This document shows, piece by piece, positions 10,765-22,461 of a stretch of DNA of 64,000 nucleotides; position 1 is the stretch's first letter, and each line of letters starts with the position of its first letter. This stretch comes from Mycoplasma sp. (GTDB lineage Bacteria; Bacillota_I; Bacilli_A; Mycoplasmatales; Metamycoplasmataceae): NCBI GenBank assembly GCA_024721275.1, contig JAMPIX010000001.1, positions 62,001 through 126,000 on the forward strand. The letters are read 5' to 3'. Position numbers and translations under genes: made by a program. The notes under the pieces are model-generated. The model ran no database searches, was not told where the DNA came from, and saw only the letters and a list, made by a program, of their open reading frames with translations.

Positions 10765-12433
10765 TATTAGTCAACCTCTCTAAAGTTTTTGAATAATAAT
10801 TAATTATTTTTTGTTCTCATTTTTCTCTTTTATATTGATAACATCATGCAGATCAAAGAAACATTAATAAAAATTTTATGTCTTTTAAAACATCGTTATT
10901 AAATTTATATTTTTCTATAAGTTTCATTTCATTTTTTTTATTAATATTATTTTCAATAATAAATGATGCTAGATCTCAATGTCTATTATTCATTGATGAT
11001 AATTCTCAATCAATTAAAAAATAATTATTATTTGCTTTAATTATATTTCCCTCTATTGAATCGTTATGACATAAAACAAAATTTTTTTCTGTTTCGTGTG
11101 AATAATATTTATTTGCTAATAATAAGAATTTATTTTTATATTTTTCTATTTCGAATATATTTTTATTTTTAGTATATTTATTAAATAAAGCAATCGGATT
11201 AAATATATTATCTACTTTAATTTTTGAATTATGAATCTTGTTGTGCAATGAAAAAATATCAATTGATTTATTATTGAAATCAATATTATTATCAATGTTT
11301 TCTATAAACTCAGTAATCAATATTCCTGTTTTACTATCAGCATAAAATACATTTGAAGAAATTTTAAGATCTTTTATATTATTTAAAATTTTCATTTCAT
11401 TAATTCTATCAATGTTTTTATTAGTTTCTTGTTTAGGAAATCTTATTACAAATTTTTTGTTTTTAATCATATAACTATATGCATCATTTGTAAGTCCTCC
11501 TTTAATTATATTAAAATCAGTTATTTCATATATTTCAACTGAATGTGCAAACATTATTGCTTCCATTGGATTACCTAATTTTTTAATCGGTCATTCACTA
11601 GCAATGTTTCTATAATCTTCTAATGTGTCTATTTCATATTTATCATCTTTTTTTAAATATTCAATTCTCATTGTAATATTGTTTTTGAATATTAATGATT
11701 CAGCATAATCGTTCGGATTATATTCTTCTTTATTCTTCTTTATTTTTAAAATATCTTCATTTGAAATGAAATATCCATTTCCTCATAGTGGACCATTTCC
11801 ATTTAATTCATATCCGTTTGCAATTCTTCCATTGACTTTTAATGTTCATTCATTTTTTCGTTTTTCCTTTGAAGCGTAAATTCAAGTTTCTGCTCCATAG
11901 AAAAAAATTCTTTTTTTCTTTCAAAGAACATCGCCCTCAAAGAACATTGTATTTCCATTTACTTTTTCTAAACTTTTTATAAAAGATGAAATATTATTTT
12001 CTGTATTGTATTTTTCGTTATATACAAGAGATACATTTTTATATTTTCTATTTAAAAAATCAAACTTTTTATTTAAATAACCAGTAATAACAAAAACATT
12101 GATATCGGAAGGAATTTTTGAAATCAAACTTTCAATTAAAGTTTGATTTTCTATTTTTATTAATGGCTTTGGAATAGAGTTGGTGATTGGCTTCAATCTA
12201 GATCCAAATCCAGCTGCATATATAACAATGTTTTTAGCTTTATATTTTTTAAGTTCACTTATTCCTGTTTTTGTTAAATATATTTTAGTTTTTTTAATGT
12301 TTATGAAATTTAAATCAATCAAAGTTGTTTTAATTTTTTGAATTTTCCCTATCGATCATTCCAATTCTTCTTTAAGTTCACTTACTTTTAATTTATTACA
12401 AATAGATAAAAATTTTAAAATATCATTTTTCAT
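10754..12433 (-). CDS. Fused wHTH - CTP:phosphocholine cytidylyltransferase - choline kinase (LicC-LicA)
   Basis: 559 aa with three parts. Residues 1-70 look like a winged helix. Residues about 73-300 are a nucleotidyltransferase with 'AAGFGSRLKPITNSIPKPL' (GxGxRL...PKPL) as in LicC. Residues about 310-559 are a choline/ethanolamine-type kinase with 'CHNDSIEGNI' (Brenner motif HxDxxxxN, near 449-458) and 'LIDWELSS' (metal-binding Asp). It would convert choline and ATP to phosphocholine and then CDP-choline in one polypeptide. The wHTH suggests autoregulation or a scaffold. A TATTAT box lies 6 nt before the ATG. Heads the licCA-licB-licD operon. Confidence 0.88.
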
Positions 12434-12439
12434 ATTTTA

Positions 12440-12445
12440 ATAATA
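12440..12445 (-). promoter_or_regulatory. -10-like box (TATTAT) of the lic operon
   Basis: TATTAT on the minus strand, six nt before the ATG at 12433; same spacing as the perfect TATAAT leaderless promoters. Confidence 0.4.
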
Positions 12446-12461
12446 TCATAAAAAATGAAAA

Positions 12462-13211
12462 TTATTTTTTTAATATTCTTTCAATTTTTTTATTTATCTT
12501 GATAACTTTTTCATATTCCTTTTCAATTATTTCAGGAGACAAATTTTTTTGGAAAGAAATTTTCTTATTGTAATACTTCGACTTCTTTAATTTTCATTTT
12601 CTTCCCTTTCAATTATCATGGTGTAAGTGTACGGCGATGTTTTCACCATCATTAATATCTAGTTGTAATTGAGATTCTTTTAATACAATTAAATTTTCTT
12701 CTTTGTTTACATATACTTCATCTTTATGAGTGAAATTTAAATTCTTGCATATTACATATGTATATATATGAGTAGACATTAATTTTGGAGGCATAGTAGT
12801 AAGAATAGGATGAGTTGTAACATCTAAATATTCATTTAAATATTTATGATTTTTTTTAGATCCTAAAATTGAAATTGTAAATCATACTACCATAGTTCTT
12901 GAAGTAACAAAATCATAATCAATAAATTCATCTAATGACTTATTTAAAAGAATATCTGTATCAAAATAAAATCCACCTTCTTTTTTTAATACATAAGCTC
13001 TCAAATAATCTGACACAAATGCTCAATTTTTTCCTTCATAATGATATTTTGTATATTCGTTTGAATTAACATCAAATTCTTTTTCAGTTCATATTTTTGT
13101 TTCTCACTTTGGACCCAATATTTTTTTATTATTTTCAATTATCTCTTTTGTTTTAGGAGGCATTTCTTTTCCACCCATTCAAACATAATGAACTATTCTT
13201 GGTATACTCAT
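12462..13211 (-). CDS. DXD-type (Gly_transf_sug/capsule) glycosyltransferase
   Basis: 249 aa. It begins 'IPRIVHYVWMGGKEMP' and has 'YLRAYVLKKEGGFYFDTDIL' with the nucleotide-sugar DXD motif near residue 83. Both are hallmarks of the PF04488 'sugar-binding region containing DXD' family used for capsule, teichoic or glycolipid sugars. Cytosolic, no signal peptide. Separated from the lic operon by 28 bp and probably in the same program. A weak TAAAAT box is 6 nt upstream of the ATG. Donor sugar unknown. Confidence 0.85.
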
Positions 13212-13230
13212 ATTGAAATTTTACATTATT

Positions 13231-13629
13231 TTAATTAGGATTTAATATTTCTAAAATGCTATTCAGGAAAACTTCGTTTTTATTCTTAACATTATATTTT
13301 TCATCTTTAGAATTAAATAATTTCTTTTCATTTTCAATTTCTTTCAATTGTTTTCTGTAAATATTAGAACTTCTATTTAATGTAAAAAATGATGTTACAG
13401 ATGTAAAAAATCCAACAAATCCAGTTAAAACAGCTAATGAAACATATAAAGGTTTTGTATCTTGAAATGGATTTTTTCTTATTGCATATATATTTAAAAT
13501 GATCATTGCAGCTACTAAGAAAAATGAAATAAGATTTAATGCAATAAATCAAATTTTTGAAATAAGATATTTTCTGTACAATAATCTATATTTTTTTTCA
13601 ACTCAATTTTTAATTGTATTTTTACTCAT
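13231..13629 (-). CDS. Small two-helix membrane protein (DUF4231-like), third of a tandem trio
   Basis: 132 aa: a basic N-terminus, TM at about residues 24-48, a second TM at about 60-82, then a charged helical tail of about 50 residues ('RSSNIYRKQLKEIENEK'). This two-TM plus cytosolic tail form resembles DUF4231/SLATT-type proteins common in mollicutes. The start overlaps the stop of the preceding paralogue through the 8-nt sequence ATGAGTAA. No enzyme motif. Function unknown. Confidence 0.6.
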
Positions 13630-14071
13630 CTTCATCGCCTATTGCTCTTTTAATTCCAATTATTTTTGAAACATTTTTATATAGTTGCAATTCTTTTTCT
13701 TTGTTGTTTTTATATTGAAAACTGTTCATTTCAAATTTAATAATTTCACCGATAATAAGTTCTTTTTCTTTTTTATACTTATTCATATTATCTTTTACAT
13801 AAAAGAAATTAGCTATTGATGAAGCAAATGCTACTGATGCGCTTACAACCGTGGTTGCATAAAAGTATCATGAAGGAATCTCGTCATAAAATATTTTTGA
13901 AATTATTATGGCAGTAATTGTTAAAGTCGCAAATGTCATAAGCATTGCAAATATATTAATTAATACAAATATAATTTTATTTATTTTAAAATTTCTTCTT
14001 GAAGAATTTAAAGCTTTTTCAACAAATATAATTGGATCGTCTAAAATATAAAGATTTTTAATTTTACTCAT
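13622..14071 (-). CDS. Small two-helix membrane protein (DUF4231-like), second of trio
   Basis: 149 aa. TM helices at about 32-56 and 70-90, followed by a charged cytosolic tail. I chose the ATG at 14071 ('MSKIKN') instead of an in-frame GTG nine nt upstream, because it forms the same ATGAGTAA stop/start overlap seen at the next junction. Low sequence identity to its neighbours but identical architecture. Role unknown. Confidence 0.6.
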
Positions 14072-14573
14072 CACTACCACCAGTTAAAATTGAAACTAAT
14101 ATTTTTTTAAATGAATCACCCTTCTTCTTTTTTCTAGTCTTTCTTTCAATTGAATCAATTATTGAGCGAAATTGCTTTTCATTCAGTTTATTAGATTTTG
14201 AATTATATTTAATTCATTCATATTGTATTGATTCTTTTGCCTCTTTATATATATTTGATTTCATGTATCCTCTATAGATACTTATTATTAAAGATAATAT
14301 AAAAGTTAATATAGAAACAAAGGAAACTCCTCCTGCAAGAATTGCGATAGTTTTTCCTACGCTTTTATTGGCTTCATAATCATCTAGAACTTTTTTAAGT
14401 GTTATAGATGAAATAATAATTATTGATATATTAGCAAGTGCAACTAAAATAGAAATGACAATTCAAATTATTTTATTTTGTTTTCATTTTCTTTTTAATT
14501 CTTTTTTCTTTTTTCTAACAAATGAATCTATATCTTTTGGTTCATTGATAAAAACATTGTTTTTCTTTTTCAT
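14064..14573 (-). CDS. Small two-helix membrane protein (DUF4231-like), first of trio
   Basis: 169 aa. A very basic N-terminus ('RKKKKELKRKWKQ') precedes TM1 (about 34-58) and TM2 (about 76-98); the tail carries 'IYKEAKESIQYEWIKYNS', close to the Y-x-E pattern of DUF4231 tails. First gene of a tightly overlapping three-gene unit. A TATAAT sits six nt before its ATG, so the unit should be transcribed as one message with a leaderless first gene. Confidence 0.6.
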
Positions 14574-14579
14574 TTAATT

Positions 14580-14585
14580 ATTATA
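14580..14585 (-). promoter_or_regulatory. -10 box, leaderless start
   Basis: TATAAT on the minus strand, six nt before the ATG at 14573. Confidence 0.6.
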
Positions 14586-14610
14586 TATTAGGCAATATAA
14601 ATAGACTTAA

Positions 14611-15732
14611 TTATTTATGTTTTATAAAATCAGAAATAATTTCTTTATGATTGTTATTAAATTCATATTTTTCTTTTTCATTTACTAAGTATTTTAAATT
14701 AATATATTTAATAGTTGAATTTTGATCATTTCTATACATGTTTGAAAATTGAAGAAAAGCATTTCTCGAATTTGAAGTTTTAATATATTTAATAATAGGT
14801 ATTTTATAATTTATAATTTTGATTTTTGGAATTCATGTTAAACACTTTGTTGAGAAAATATTTGAAATATGTACAATTGATGTTTCAACTGTTAAAACAA
14901 AATTTGCATATTTAACTATTTCAAATAATTCAACAATATTTGTTTTCCCAATTAGATTTATTATGTTTTCAGAATTCATTAATTTTATAATTTTTTCATC
15001 GTTTGTCTTTTTTATTCCAACAAAAATAATTTTTTCATTAGGTCCGACCTTTTTAATAAAATGGGATATTAGCTCTGAATTTAAAACTCTTTGATTTTCG
15101 CTACCAAATAAATTAATAACAGAATAGTTTTCAAATCTTTTATTTTTAAATAAATTTTTAATATTTATAGATAGGGACTTATCATATGACTTAAATCTCT
15201 TATCTCAAAATAATTTTAAAACATCTTTCATATTATCGTTGTTTAATTTAAATGTCTTAGTAAAGTTGAAACTAATAATTTTATAAATAAAGAAAAAGAA
15301 TATCTCTAGAAAATTTATTTTTTCATCATTTGCAGATATCGATATTATGTTTTTAATTTTAAAAGTAAAGAACAATATTTTAATAGACATAAATAAATTT
15401 TTAAATGCATTCATATAGGGAGGAATATAAATGATTCTATAAAACTTAATAAATGGTGTATATCATTTTCATGAATCTTCATAACTATAAACAGTAACAT
15501 AATTATTTTCTGATGTTATTTTTTTTATTATTTCATAATATTTTTTTGATACTCAAAAATCAACTTTTTTATTTATGTTAGAAATATAATTCATTTGTAT
15601 AACGATGTCCCCTAAGCCAGGCTCACCTAAAAAGAATGCTTTTCGTCAACAAATGAAAAATGATAAAAATTTTAATGGAAGTCAAAAAATGAAAAATAAA
15701 ATTACAAAAACAAGCATAAAAATTTTTTTCAT
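14611..15732 (-). CDS. GT9/heptosyltransferase-like glycosyltransferase
   Basis: 373 aa. An N-terminal hydrophobic anchor (residues about 5-28) is followed by 'GEPGLGDIVIQMNYI' (the GLGD...-type loop at the start of GT9 enzymes) and, near residue 280, 'LTVETSIVHISNIF', the counterpart of the GT9 D-T-G/S-x-x-H donor-site segment. Closely related to 24776-25900 and 39345-40436 (shared 'SYEdxWKWYTPFIKxYRIIYxPP' segment). In Gram-negatives GT9 members transfer heptose from ADP-heptose; the HldE homologue at 34602 makes that donor conceivable here. TATAAT is 6 nt before the ATG. Confidence 0.72.
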
Positions 15733-15738
15733 TAAAAA

Positions 15739-15744
15739 ATTATA
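15739..15744 (-). promoter_or_regulatory. -10 box, leaderless start
   Basis: TATAAT on the minus strand, six nt before the ATG at 15732. Confidence 0.6.
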
Positions 15745-15790
15745 CACTTTAAGATTATAAATATACTTTTAGAAAATCAACAATCAATAT

Positions 15791-17005
15791 TTAAAAAGTA
15801 TGAATTTTCTTAAATTTTTCTAACACTATTTTAGAATATTCAACATTAGATCAATCATATTTTTTATCTCAAATATTATCTTTACCTCAATTTTTTCTTC
15901 AGTTAAAATCTAATGTATCATCAAAGACAAATACATTTACTCCTTCATATTCATAACTCTTTGAAATGTTACCGATTTTTGTTGACATTGTTATACAGGA
16001 GAAATTACTTCTATTATTTTCAGTTGTATTTTGACAAAAGACATGAAAATTTCCGGAATCAGAAAAAATTTTATATTTATATTTATCAACAATATAAATC
16101 ATTTTTTTGTAATTAGAAATATTCATTATTCTTATGTTGCTGTTATTTTTAGCTATTTCTTCATAAATATAATTATGTTCATCTTTAATAAAAATGTCGT
16201 GATATTTTTCTTTATTTAATCTTGCGATTTTTTCAATTAAACTAGGAGGAATAAATCTAATTTGAATTGTTGCTGATGGTAATATTGCAATAGCTTCATT
16301 ATTATTGTTTTCGTTTAGCAATAAAGAATATTCATTTATATTTACATCTATTTTTGAATTCAATGAATTATTAAACAATTTTTGAAAGTTTTTATATCTA
16401 TTTCTAAACTCATCATAGTTCGGCATAAAAGATCTTCTATTTACTGAAACCATTTTCTTATGATCGAAAATAGAAAAAATAAATATTTTATACAATTTTT
16501 TTAAATTATGTCTGCTGTCATCGATATAAAAATTACCATTAATTAAATTTATTGCCATATATCTATAAATGTTCCCGTTTTCAAATGAAAAAACATATTT
16601 AAATTTTGATCTAAGAATTATTCTTCATAAATCATTATTTGTTTTTTTTAGTTTGTAAGGATTGAAAACATTTTTACCAAATATATTTGTACTACTCATA
16701 TTATTTTTTAAATTTGAATCAAAATAAAAAGCATGAATATTTTTTATACCATCAAAAATTTCAGGATACATTGTTTTAATTATTTTATTAACATATATAT
16801 AAATATGAAATTCTGGATTAAGTTGAGCATACTTTTTTAATGTAAAAATAAATTTAATTAATGCCATTGTGTCCCCTACAAATTGAGGGTAAAAAAATAT
16901 TAAATCTCTTTTAACTCTTTTAAATATAAATAGTTTTCTGATTCTATAAAATAAGTTTACAAAATATAATTGAAAAATCAGGAAAAAAAATTTTATAAAA
17001 TTCAT
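15791..17005 (-). CDS. Diverged GT9-like glycosyltransferase
   Basis: 404 aa. One N-terminal membrane anchor, then 'IFFYPQFVGDTMALIKFI', matching the G-D-x-x-x-x-x-P start of GT-B/GT9 enzymes, and late 'KIFSDSGNFHVFCQNTTENN', matching the DSGxxH donor loop. Otherwise it does not align clearly with the three paralogues in this window. The start codon overlaps the stop of the flippase gene (TAATG), so enzyme and flippase are coupled. Probably adds a sugar to the lipid-linked glycan exported by that flippase; donor unknown. Confidence 0.55.
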
Positions 17006-18717
17006 TAAGCGCTCCTTTTCGAATTAATTATTCATTTTTTCTTACTTGCTATAGTTATGAAAATTATACCAACTAATAATATGCTGGTGAATGTAATTAT
17101 TGTTGAAAATGTTCCACCATGTATAAATAAAGTTAAATTCATTATTTCCTCAAGAATTTTATCACTCGAGAAATAAATCAATAAATAAGTAGATATAACA
17201 TAGGAAATGATAATTATAAATTTAAAAATATTCTTTTTATTTTTATAATTAAATAAAAAAACAAAATTACTTCTGTATCCTTTTTCTCTATTCAGAAAAT
17301 AAAATATTTCATAAATTATAGATTTTAAAACAAGAGAAAATAAATTAACTCAAAAAATTCAATAAACACCCATATTTAATATTAAAGAAAATGCTAATGC
17401 TAAATTAAAAATAGCACAAATAGCATTTGTTCAAGTTGTTGTTTTTATACCGGAATGTATTTCTATTTCATAATTTTGGATAGTTAGATATGTTGCTACC
17501 ATTGAAGTAAGTGTCATGGGAATTGCGAAATTAACATCTAAATATATATCCTGATTTCCTGGAGTACTATAATATAACGGAACAAGCATAAGAGAAATTA
17601 CTAATATTATAGGAAAAGAAAATAATGTTAAAAACATGTTTTTTCTTTTTAATTCTTCCATCAATTTCATGTGTTCATAATCATTTGTTTCGCCAACACC
17701 AATAACAACTTGTTGACTAAGTCCATATCCATTTATAAAAGTAGATAAACCGATTATAACTGATGTATAAAGAGATGAAATTGTGATTTTTTGTAATATA
17801 AAAGCCTGATCATATTTTAATTTTAAAATAGAAATAATTAATGAATCTCCTTGAAAAATGGCTGTTAAGGATAAGCTAAGTATTAAAGATCTAATTAGAT
17901 TTTTGTTTAAGTCTTTTTTGATTGAAGATATATAATTTCTGTAATTATTGCTATCAAATTTAATTTTGCTTTGAACTATTATTAAATCTTTATATACTTT
18001 TCTTAAAATAATATTCGATATTAATCTACCAATTACTAGCGAAAATTGAGAAATAGCAATTATATAATATAAATAATTTTGAGAAGAACTTATTTTTACA
18101 ACTTCATTACCATTGCTTATTTCTTTAACTAATGTAACATCTTTCGGATAAAAAAGAATAATGCAAGAAACAATTAATGAAATAATTGATATTGTAACCG
18201 AGATAAGTTGATATTTATATTTAATATTTTTAGCTGAAGAATATATTTCATATTTCATATTAAAGAAATAGTAAACAAAAACTGAAATTCCGCCAGAAAA
18301 ACTAAGAAAAAATATATTAATTAAAAATGTGTTGAAAAATATATACGAAAATATCACTGAGGAAATGGCTGATAATATTAAAAATACCAAAGCAAAATAT
18401 TTTGATACTCTTGTAATTCATTTTAGTAAAATTGCCATCTTATCTGCTTCACCTTTTTTGTAAAGCGTAATCATTCTATTTAATACTGATATAAATATCG
18501 CACTCCCGACAATAGTAATATATTCATAAATATTGGTATAAAAATTTATGAAACCACTAATTTCATCTCCGTATCTTAAAATTAATACTTTTACATATAA
18601 AAATCCAGATAATAAAATTGATAAAAAATAAACTATATTTGTGATAATGGCATATTTAGCATTTGCTTTTTCATCTTCAATATTAATTTTGTTTTTTGTT
18701 AATTGATTCTCTCTCAT
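17005..18717 (-). CDS. Wzx-like polysaccharide/lipid-linked glycan flippase
   Basis: 570 aa, 12-14 predicted helices with the MOP/Wzx layout: 'NIVYFLSILLSGFLYVKVLILRYG' TM1 and an early 'NRMITLYKKGE' cytosolic turn. A strong paralogue lies at 20761-22461 (shared 'ILRYGDEISGFI.FY' and 'LNRMI.LYK.G'). Such proteins move lipid-linked sugars across the membrane. It overlaps the upstream giant membrane protein by 19 bp and the downstream GT9-like gene by 3 bp, forming one translation unit. Confidence 0.75.
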
Positions 18718-20633
18718 ATTTCCATTGTCCCTCCTAAATAAATTCTTTTATAAGAAATTTTGTTAACATGATTTATTCATCCACTTGTCTTTGTAAGAAT
18801 TAAATATTTAAAATAGTTTTGATTAAATCATTTTTTTTCTATATCAAAAATTCTTTTTGCTTCATTCAAACCATTTATTCATTTATTTTTTTTAACTTCA
18901 CCAAATAAAAGCTGTTTTTTATAATTTATGCTATTATCATCTCAATTATAGTAAAACACTTCGGTGTTCAAATACAGTAATAATGGAGTGGTAAATAATC
19001 CATTTGAAAATGAATCAATAAATATACCTTTGTTTCTTGTGGTATTACTTGAATAGACAAATTCAGATAAATAGTTTTGATCTTTTTTATTAAAAGGGGA
19101 TGAAAATAAATTAGATGATATATTAGTACTATAAGTAGTATAAAGAGGCGAAACAGTGTATAAATTACCAGTCAATATAACTGTTGTAAATAATGTAGAT
19201 TTCATTAAATATTTTTTACCATGGAATAATTTATTTCAATCTATAAAAATAATTACTATTAGAGGTATGTTTAGTACCAAGGAAAATATAAATCTAGATA
19301 ATGAATACCAAACGATTAATTTCGCTATAGATAATATTTCAATTATGAATAAAGTAAATGATACACTTCCCATAAAAATTAATAATATTTTATAATTATT
19401 TGGAAAAATTAGTGTTAATACAATTATTAATATTGATAGTATCAAAACAGGTAGAATTGATATTGCATATTCATGAGTATAGAATATTAGAGGTATTGCA
19501 AAAACAAATATAATTAATATTGATACAAGAATAACCAATCTAATTATTTTATTTTTACTTACAAAATTAATAAGTAAATTTATTTTATCAGACAATTTAA
19601 ATCTTGAATTGTCAAAATATTTTCTAGAGGAAATTAAATACGCTGATGAAACAATTGAAATTAATCCAACTATAAAAGAAAAATATTTCAATATTGTTAA
19701 ACTTGAATAATTTTTATTAAATATTTGTAATGAAATAAAAATTACTATAGGTAGAACTGATAAATATCTTATATAGAATTTGTTTGTTAATAATAATATT
19801 AATCTTGAAATTAATCAAAGAATACACATTAATATAGCATCTTGCGAAACTCCAAAAGCTAATAATAATATAGCATCTGAAATAAAAATATTTTTACTTA
19901 ATTCTTTCTCATTAATTGAATTACCATTTGATATAAGAATAAATATATATATAAAAGATGTAATAACAAAACCTATTCATGTTCAGTTAAATGTCACAAA
20001 ACCTCTACAAAATAAATCACTGGTTATTACAATGATAATAAGCATAATTTTATAATAATCATTTTTTTTGTTTAAATGTTCAAGTATTTGAAATGATGTA
20101 AATAAAATAAAGATAGCAAAGAAAAAACTTAAAAAATAGTTGAAGTATAATTGAACATCCCTAGCCTGACTAAATATTGTTGAAATATAAAACTGATAAT
20201 TATAAATATACTGATGCAAAATTTCTGAATTTAATGGTGATAAATTCATATTTTTATATTTAACTTTCATACCAGTATCTATATATAAAGAATAATCGCC
20301 AAATCTCTTAACTGTAATTAACGAAAAAATAATAAAAAGTATAATAATGATTGATAGAAAAATTATATATTTAAATATATTTTTTGAATATTCATTTTTA
20401 TTTCACTTAATTATAAAAACTATAATTTCATATATAAAAGGAATAGAAATAAAAACTAAACAAAAATATTTAAATATTGAATAGTTAATTCCTATTTGAA
20501 AAACTGAATAAGTAAAAGCGGTTAAAACTGCATATGAAATGGCGACAGAAAATAAAGCATTGAAATAGTCTTTCACTCTAATTAATCTTAAAAATACCGG
20601 TGCAATAAATAAAGATAAAAAAACAAAAATCAA
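18699..20633 (-). CDS. Giant multispan membrane protein (644 aa), partner of flippase
   Basis: About 12 helices, an acidic/tyrosine-rich first outer loop ('VKRFGDYSLYID'), and a soluble C-terminal domain ending 'SGWINHVNKISYKRIYLGGTMEIW'. Start is TTG at 20631-20633 with an AGGAGT Shine-Dalgarno 8 nt upstream; no in-frame ATG fits. Paralogue at 22446-24395 has the same ending ('GWINHINKNIYYNVYSGKTMEIW'). The overall form is like glycan polymerases or GT-C transferases, and its strict pairing with a Wzx-like flippase would suit a polymerase or ligase. That is inference; I do not recognise the family. Confidence 0.6.
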
Positions 20634-20760
20634 TAAAAAAAACTCCTAAAATATAATAATAATTTATTATAACATTATTTAAATTTAATATAGTAAATTA
20701 TTGTTTTAAAATAATAGAAAAATAAATTTTATATCAGTTTAACTTTATAAAATATTACTC

Positions 20761-22461
20761 TTAGTTAATAATGTTGTTTTTTCTAATCTTGTTAGTTTCA
20801 ATGAATAATTTCTTTTTATATATAAATAATGATATTACCAATGTAGAAAGAATAACTGTTGAATATAAAATTAAATTTTTATATTTATAACCTGAAAAAT
20901 CATTTACCAGAGAACTTATTGCAACTTTTAAGAAATCATGACCAAAGAAAGTAAAAGTGAATATTCCGATGGATCAAATTAACAATAAAAGAAAAATAAA
21001 AGCATTCTTTTTATTTTTCTTTAAAAATAGAAAAGAAAAGACACTTCGGTACCCATCTTTTCTATTTTTTAAAATATAGCGAATATAAAATAAAGTTTTA
21101 ATTAGTAATGAAATAAAATTTACTCAAAAAACTCAATAAACACCAACAAGTAAAACAAATGATAATGCCAACACAATATTAAAGATTGCAGCTATAAAAT
21201 TTATTCTAGATACAACTTTAATACTATCATGAAGTTGTATTTCATAATCTTGTATTGTAAGAATTGAATACAGAATAAAAGTTAATGATATTGGTAATGC
21301 AAATTCAGAATCGTAATAAACATTATTATTACCTCCGAAATAAACAGGAATTATAATTAGGGAGAAAATCATAACTAGTGGATATGAAAATAACGAAATA
21401 AATAAATTTTTTCTCTTTGTTGCAATTATTTCCCTTTGATAATTTTCATCATTTAAGTCTCCAATTCCTACAATTACATTTCTACTTTGAGAATAACTAT
21501 TTATTAATAAAGAGAAGCTTGTAATAACTGAAGAATATAATGATGCAATTGTAATTTTTTGTAATATAAAACCACTAGGATTGTTTACTTTTAAAATAGA
21601 CATAATAAATGAATCACCATCAAAAATTATCATAGTGGATAAGCTAACAATTAAGGATTGTAATAATGATTTTTTTAGTTCCTTTTTGATTTTTAGTATA
21701 TATTTTTTAGATTCAATTCTTTCTATATTTTTTATTTTAAAAATATCTTCCTTTGAATTAAATTTAAAAATAAAATATGAAATTATCGTACCAATTACTG
21801 GAATCATTTGAGAGCCTACAATAACAAAATATAAATATTTATAATTTCCAGCAATAGCTCTAACAATTACACCATTTGATAAAATTTTATCCAAAACAAT
21901 ATTATTTGGATAAAACAAAATAAATGTTGAAATAATTGCACTGATCATTAAAGTAACTGAGCTTATAATTGAATATTTAAATTTTTTATTCACAGAAGTG
22001 TAATAAAGTTCATATTTCATATTAAAAAAATAATAGAAAAATATTACTAAGGAACCAGAAAAACTTAATAGAAAAATACTTATATAAAAATAATGAAAAA
22101 ATGCATATGAGAATATGACTGAAGAAGTTAAAGAAATAGCTAAAAATATAATGGCAAATCATTTAGTAATTTTTTCTACTCAAATTAATAAAAATTTGAC
22201 TTCATCTTTTTTGCCACTTTTATATAGCAAGATCATTCTATTTAACACTGCAATAAAGACAGCGCTTCCAGCAATTAAAATGTATTGATATATACTACTA
22301 TAAAATGAAATAAATCCAGATATTTCATCACCATATCTTAAAATTAGTATTTTTGTGTATAAAAAACCTTTTAATACAACAATAAGAAAAAATATAATAT
22401 TTGTAGTTATCGTTATATTTGCTTTGTAATTTTCATTCTCCTTATTTATTTTTTCTTTCAT
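20761..22461 (-). CDS. Wzx-like flippase, paralogue of 17005-18717
   Basis: 566 aa, same helix layout and many shared blocks with the downstream copy ('FFNMKYE', 'GDSFIMSILK', 'LQKITIASLYSSV', 'FALPISLT'). Starts inside the last codons of the giant membrane protein 22446-24395, exactly as in the other copy. It ends in a basic tail and is followed by about 125 bp with the promoter of the next module. Likely exports a different lipid-linked glycan or is a recent duplicate diverging in specificity. Confidence 0.75.

Noticed and set aside
9000-10800. Several plus-strand ORFs of 70-86 codons in the lic region
   Set aside because: All are antisense shadows of the membrane and lic genes without start signals.
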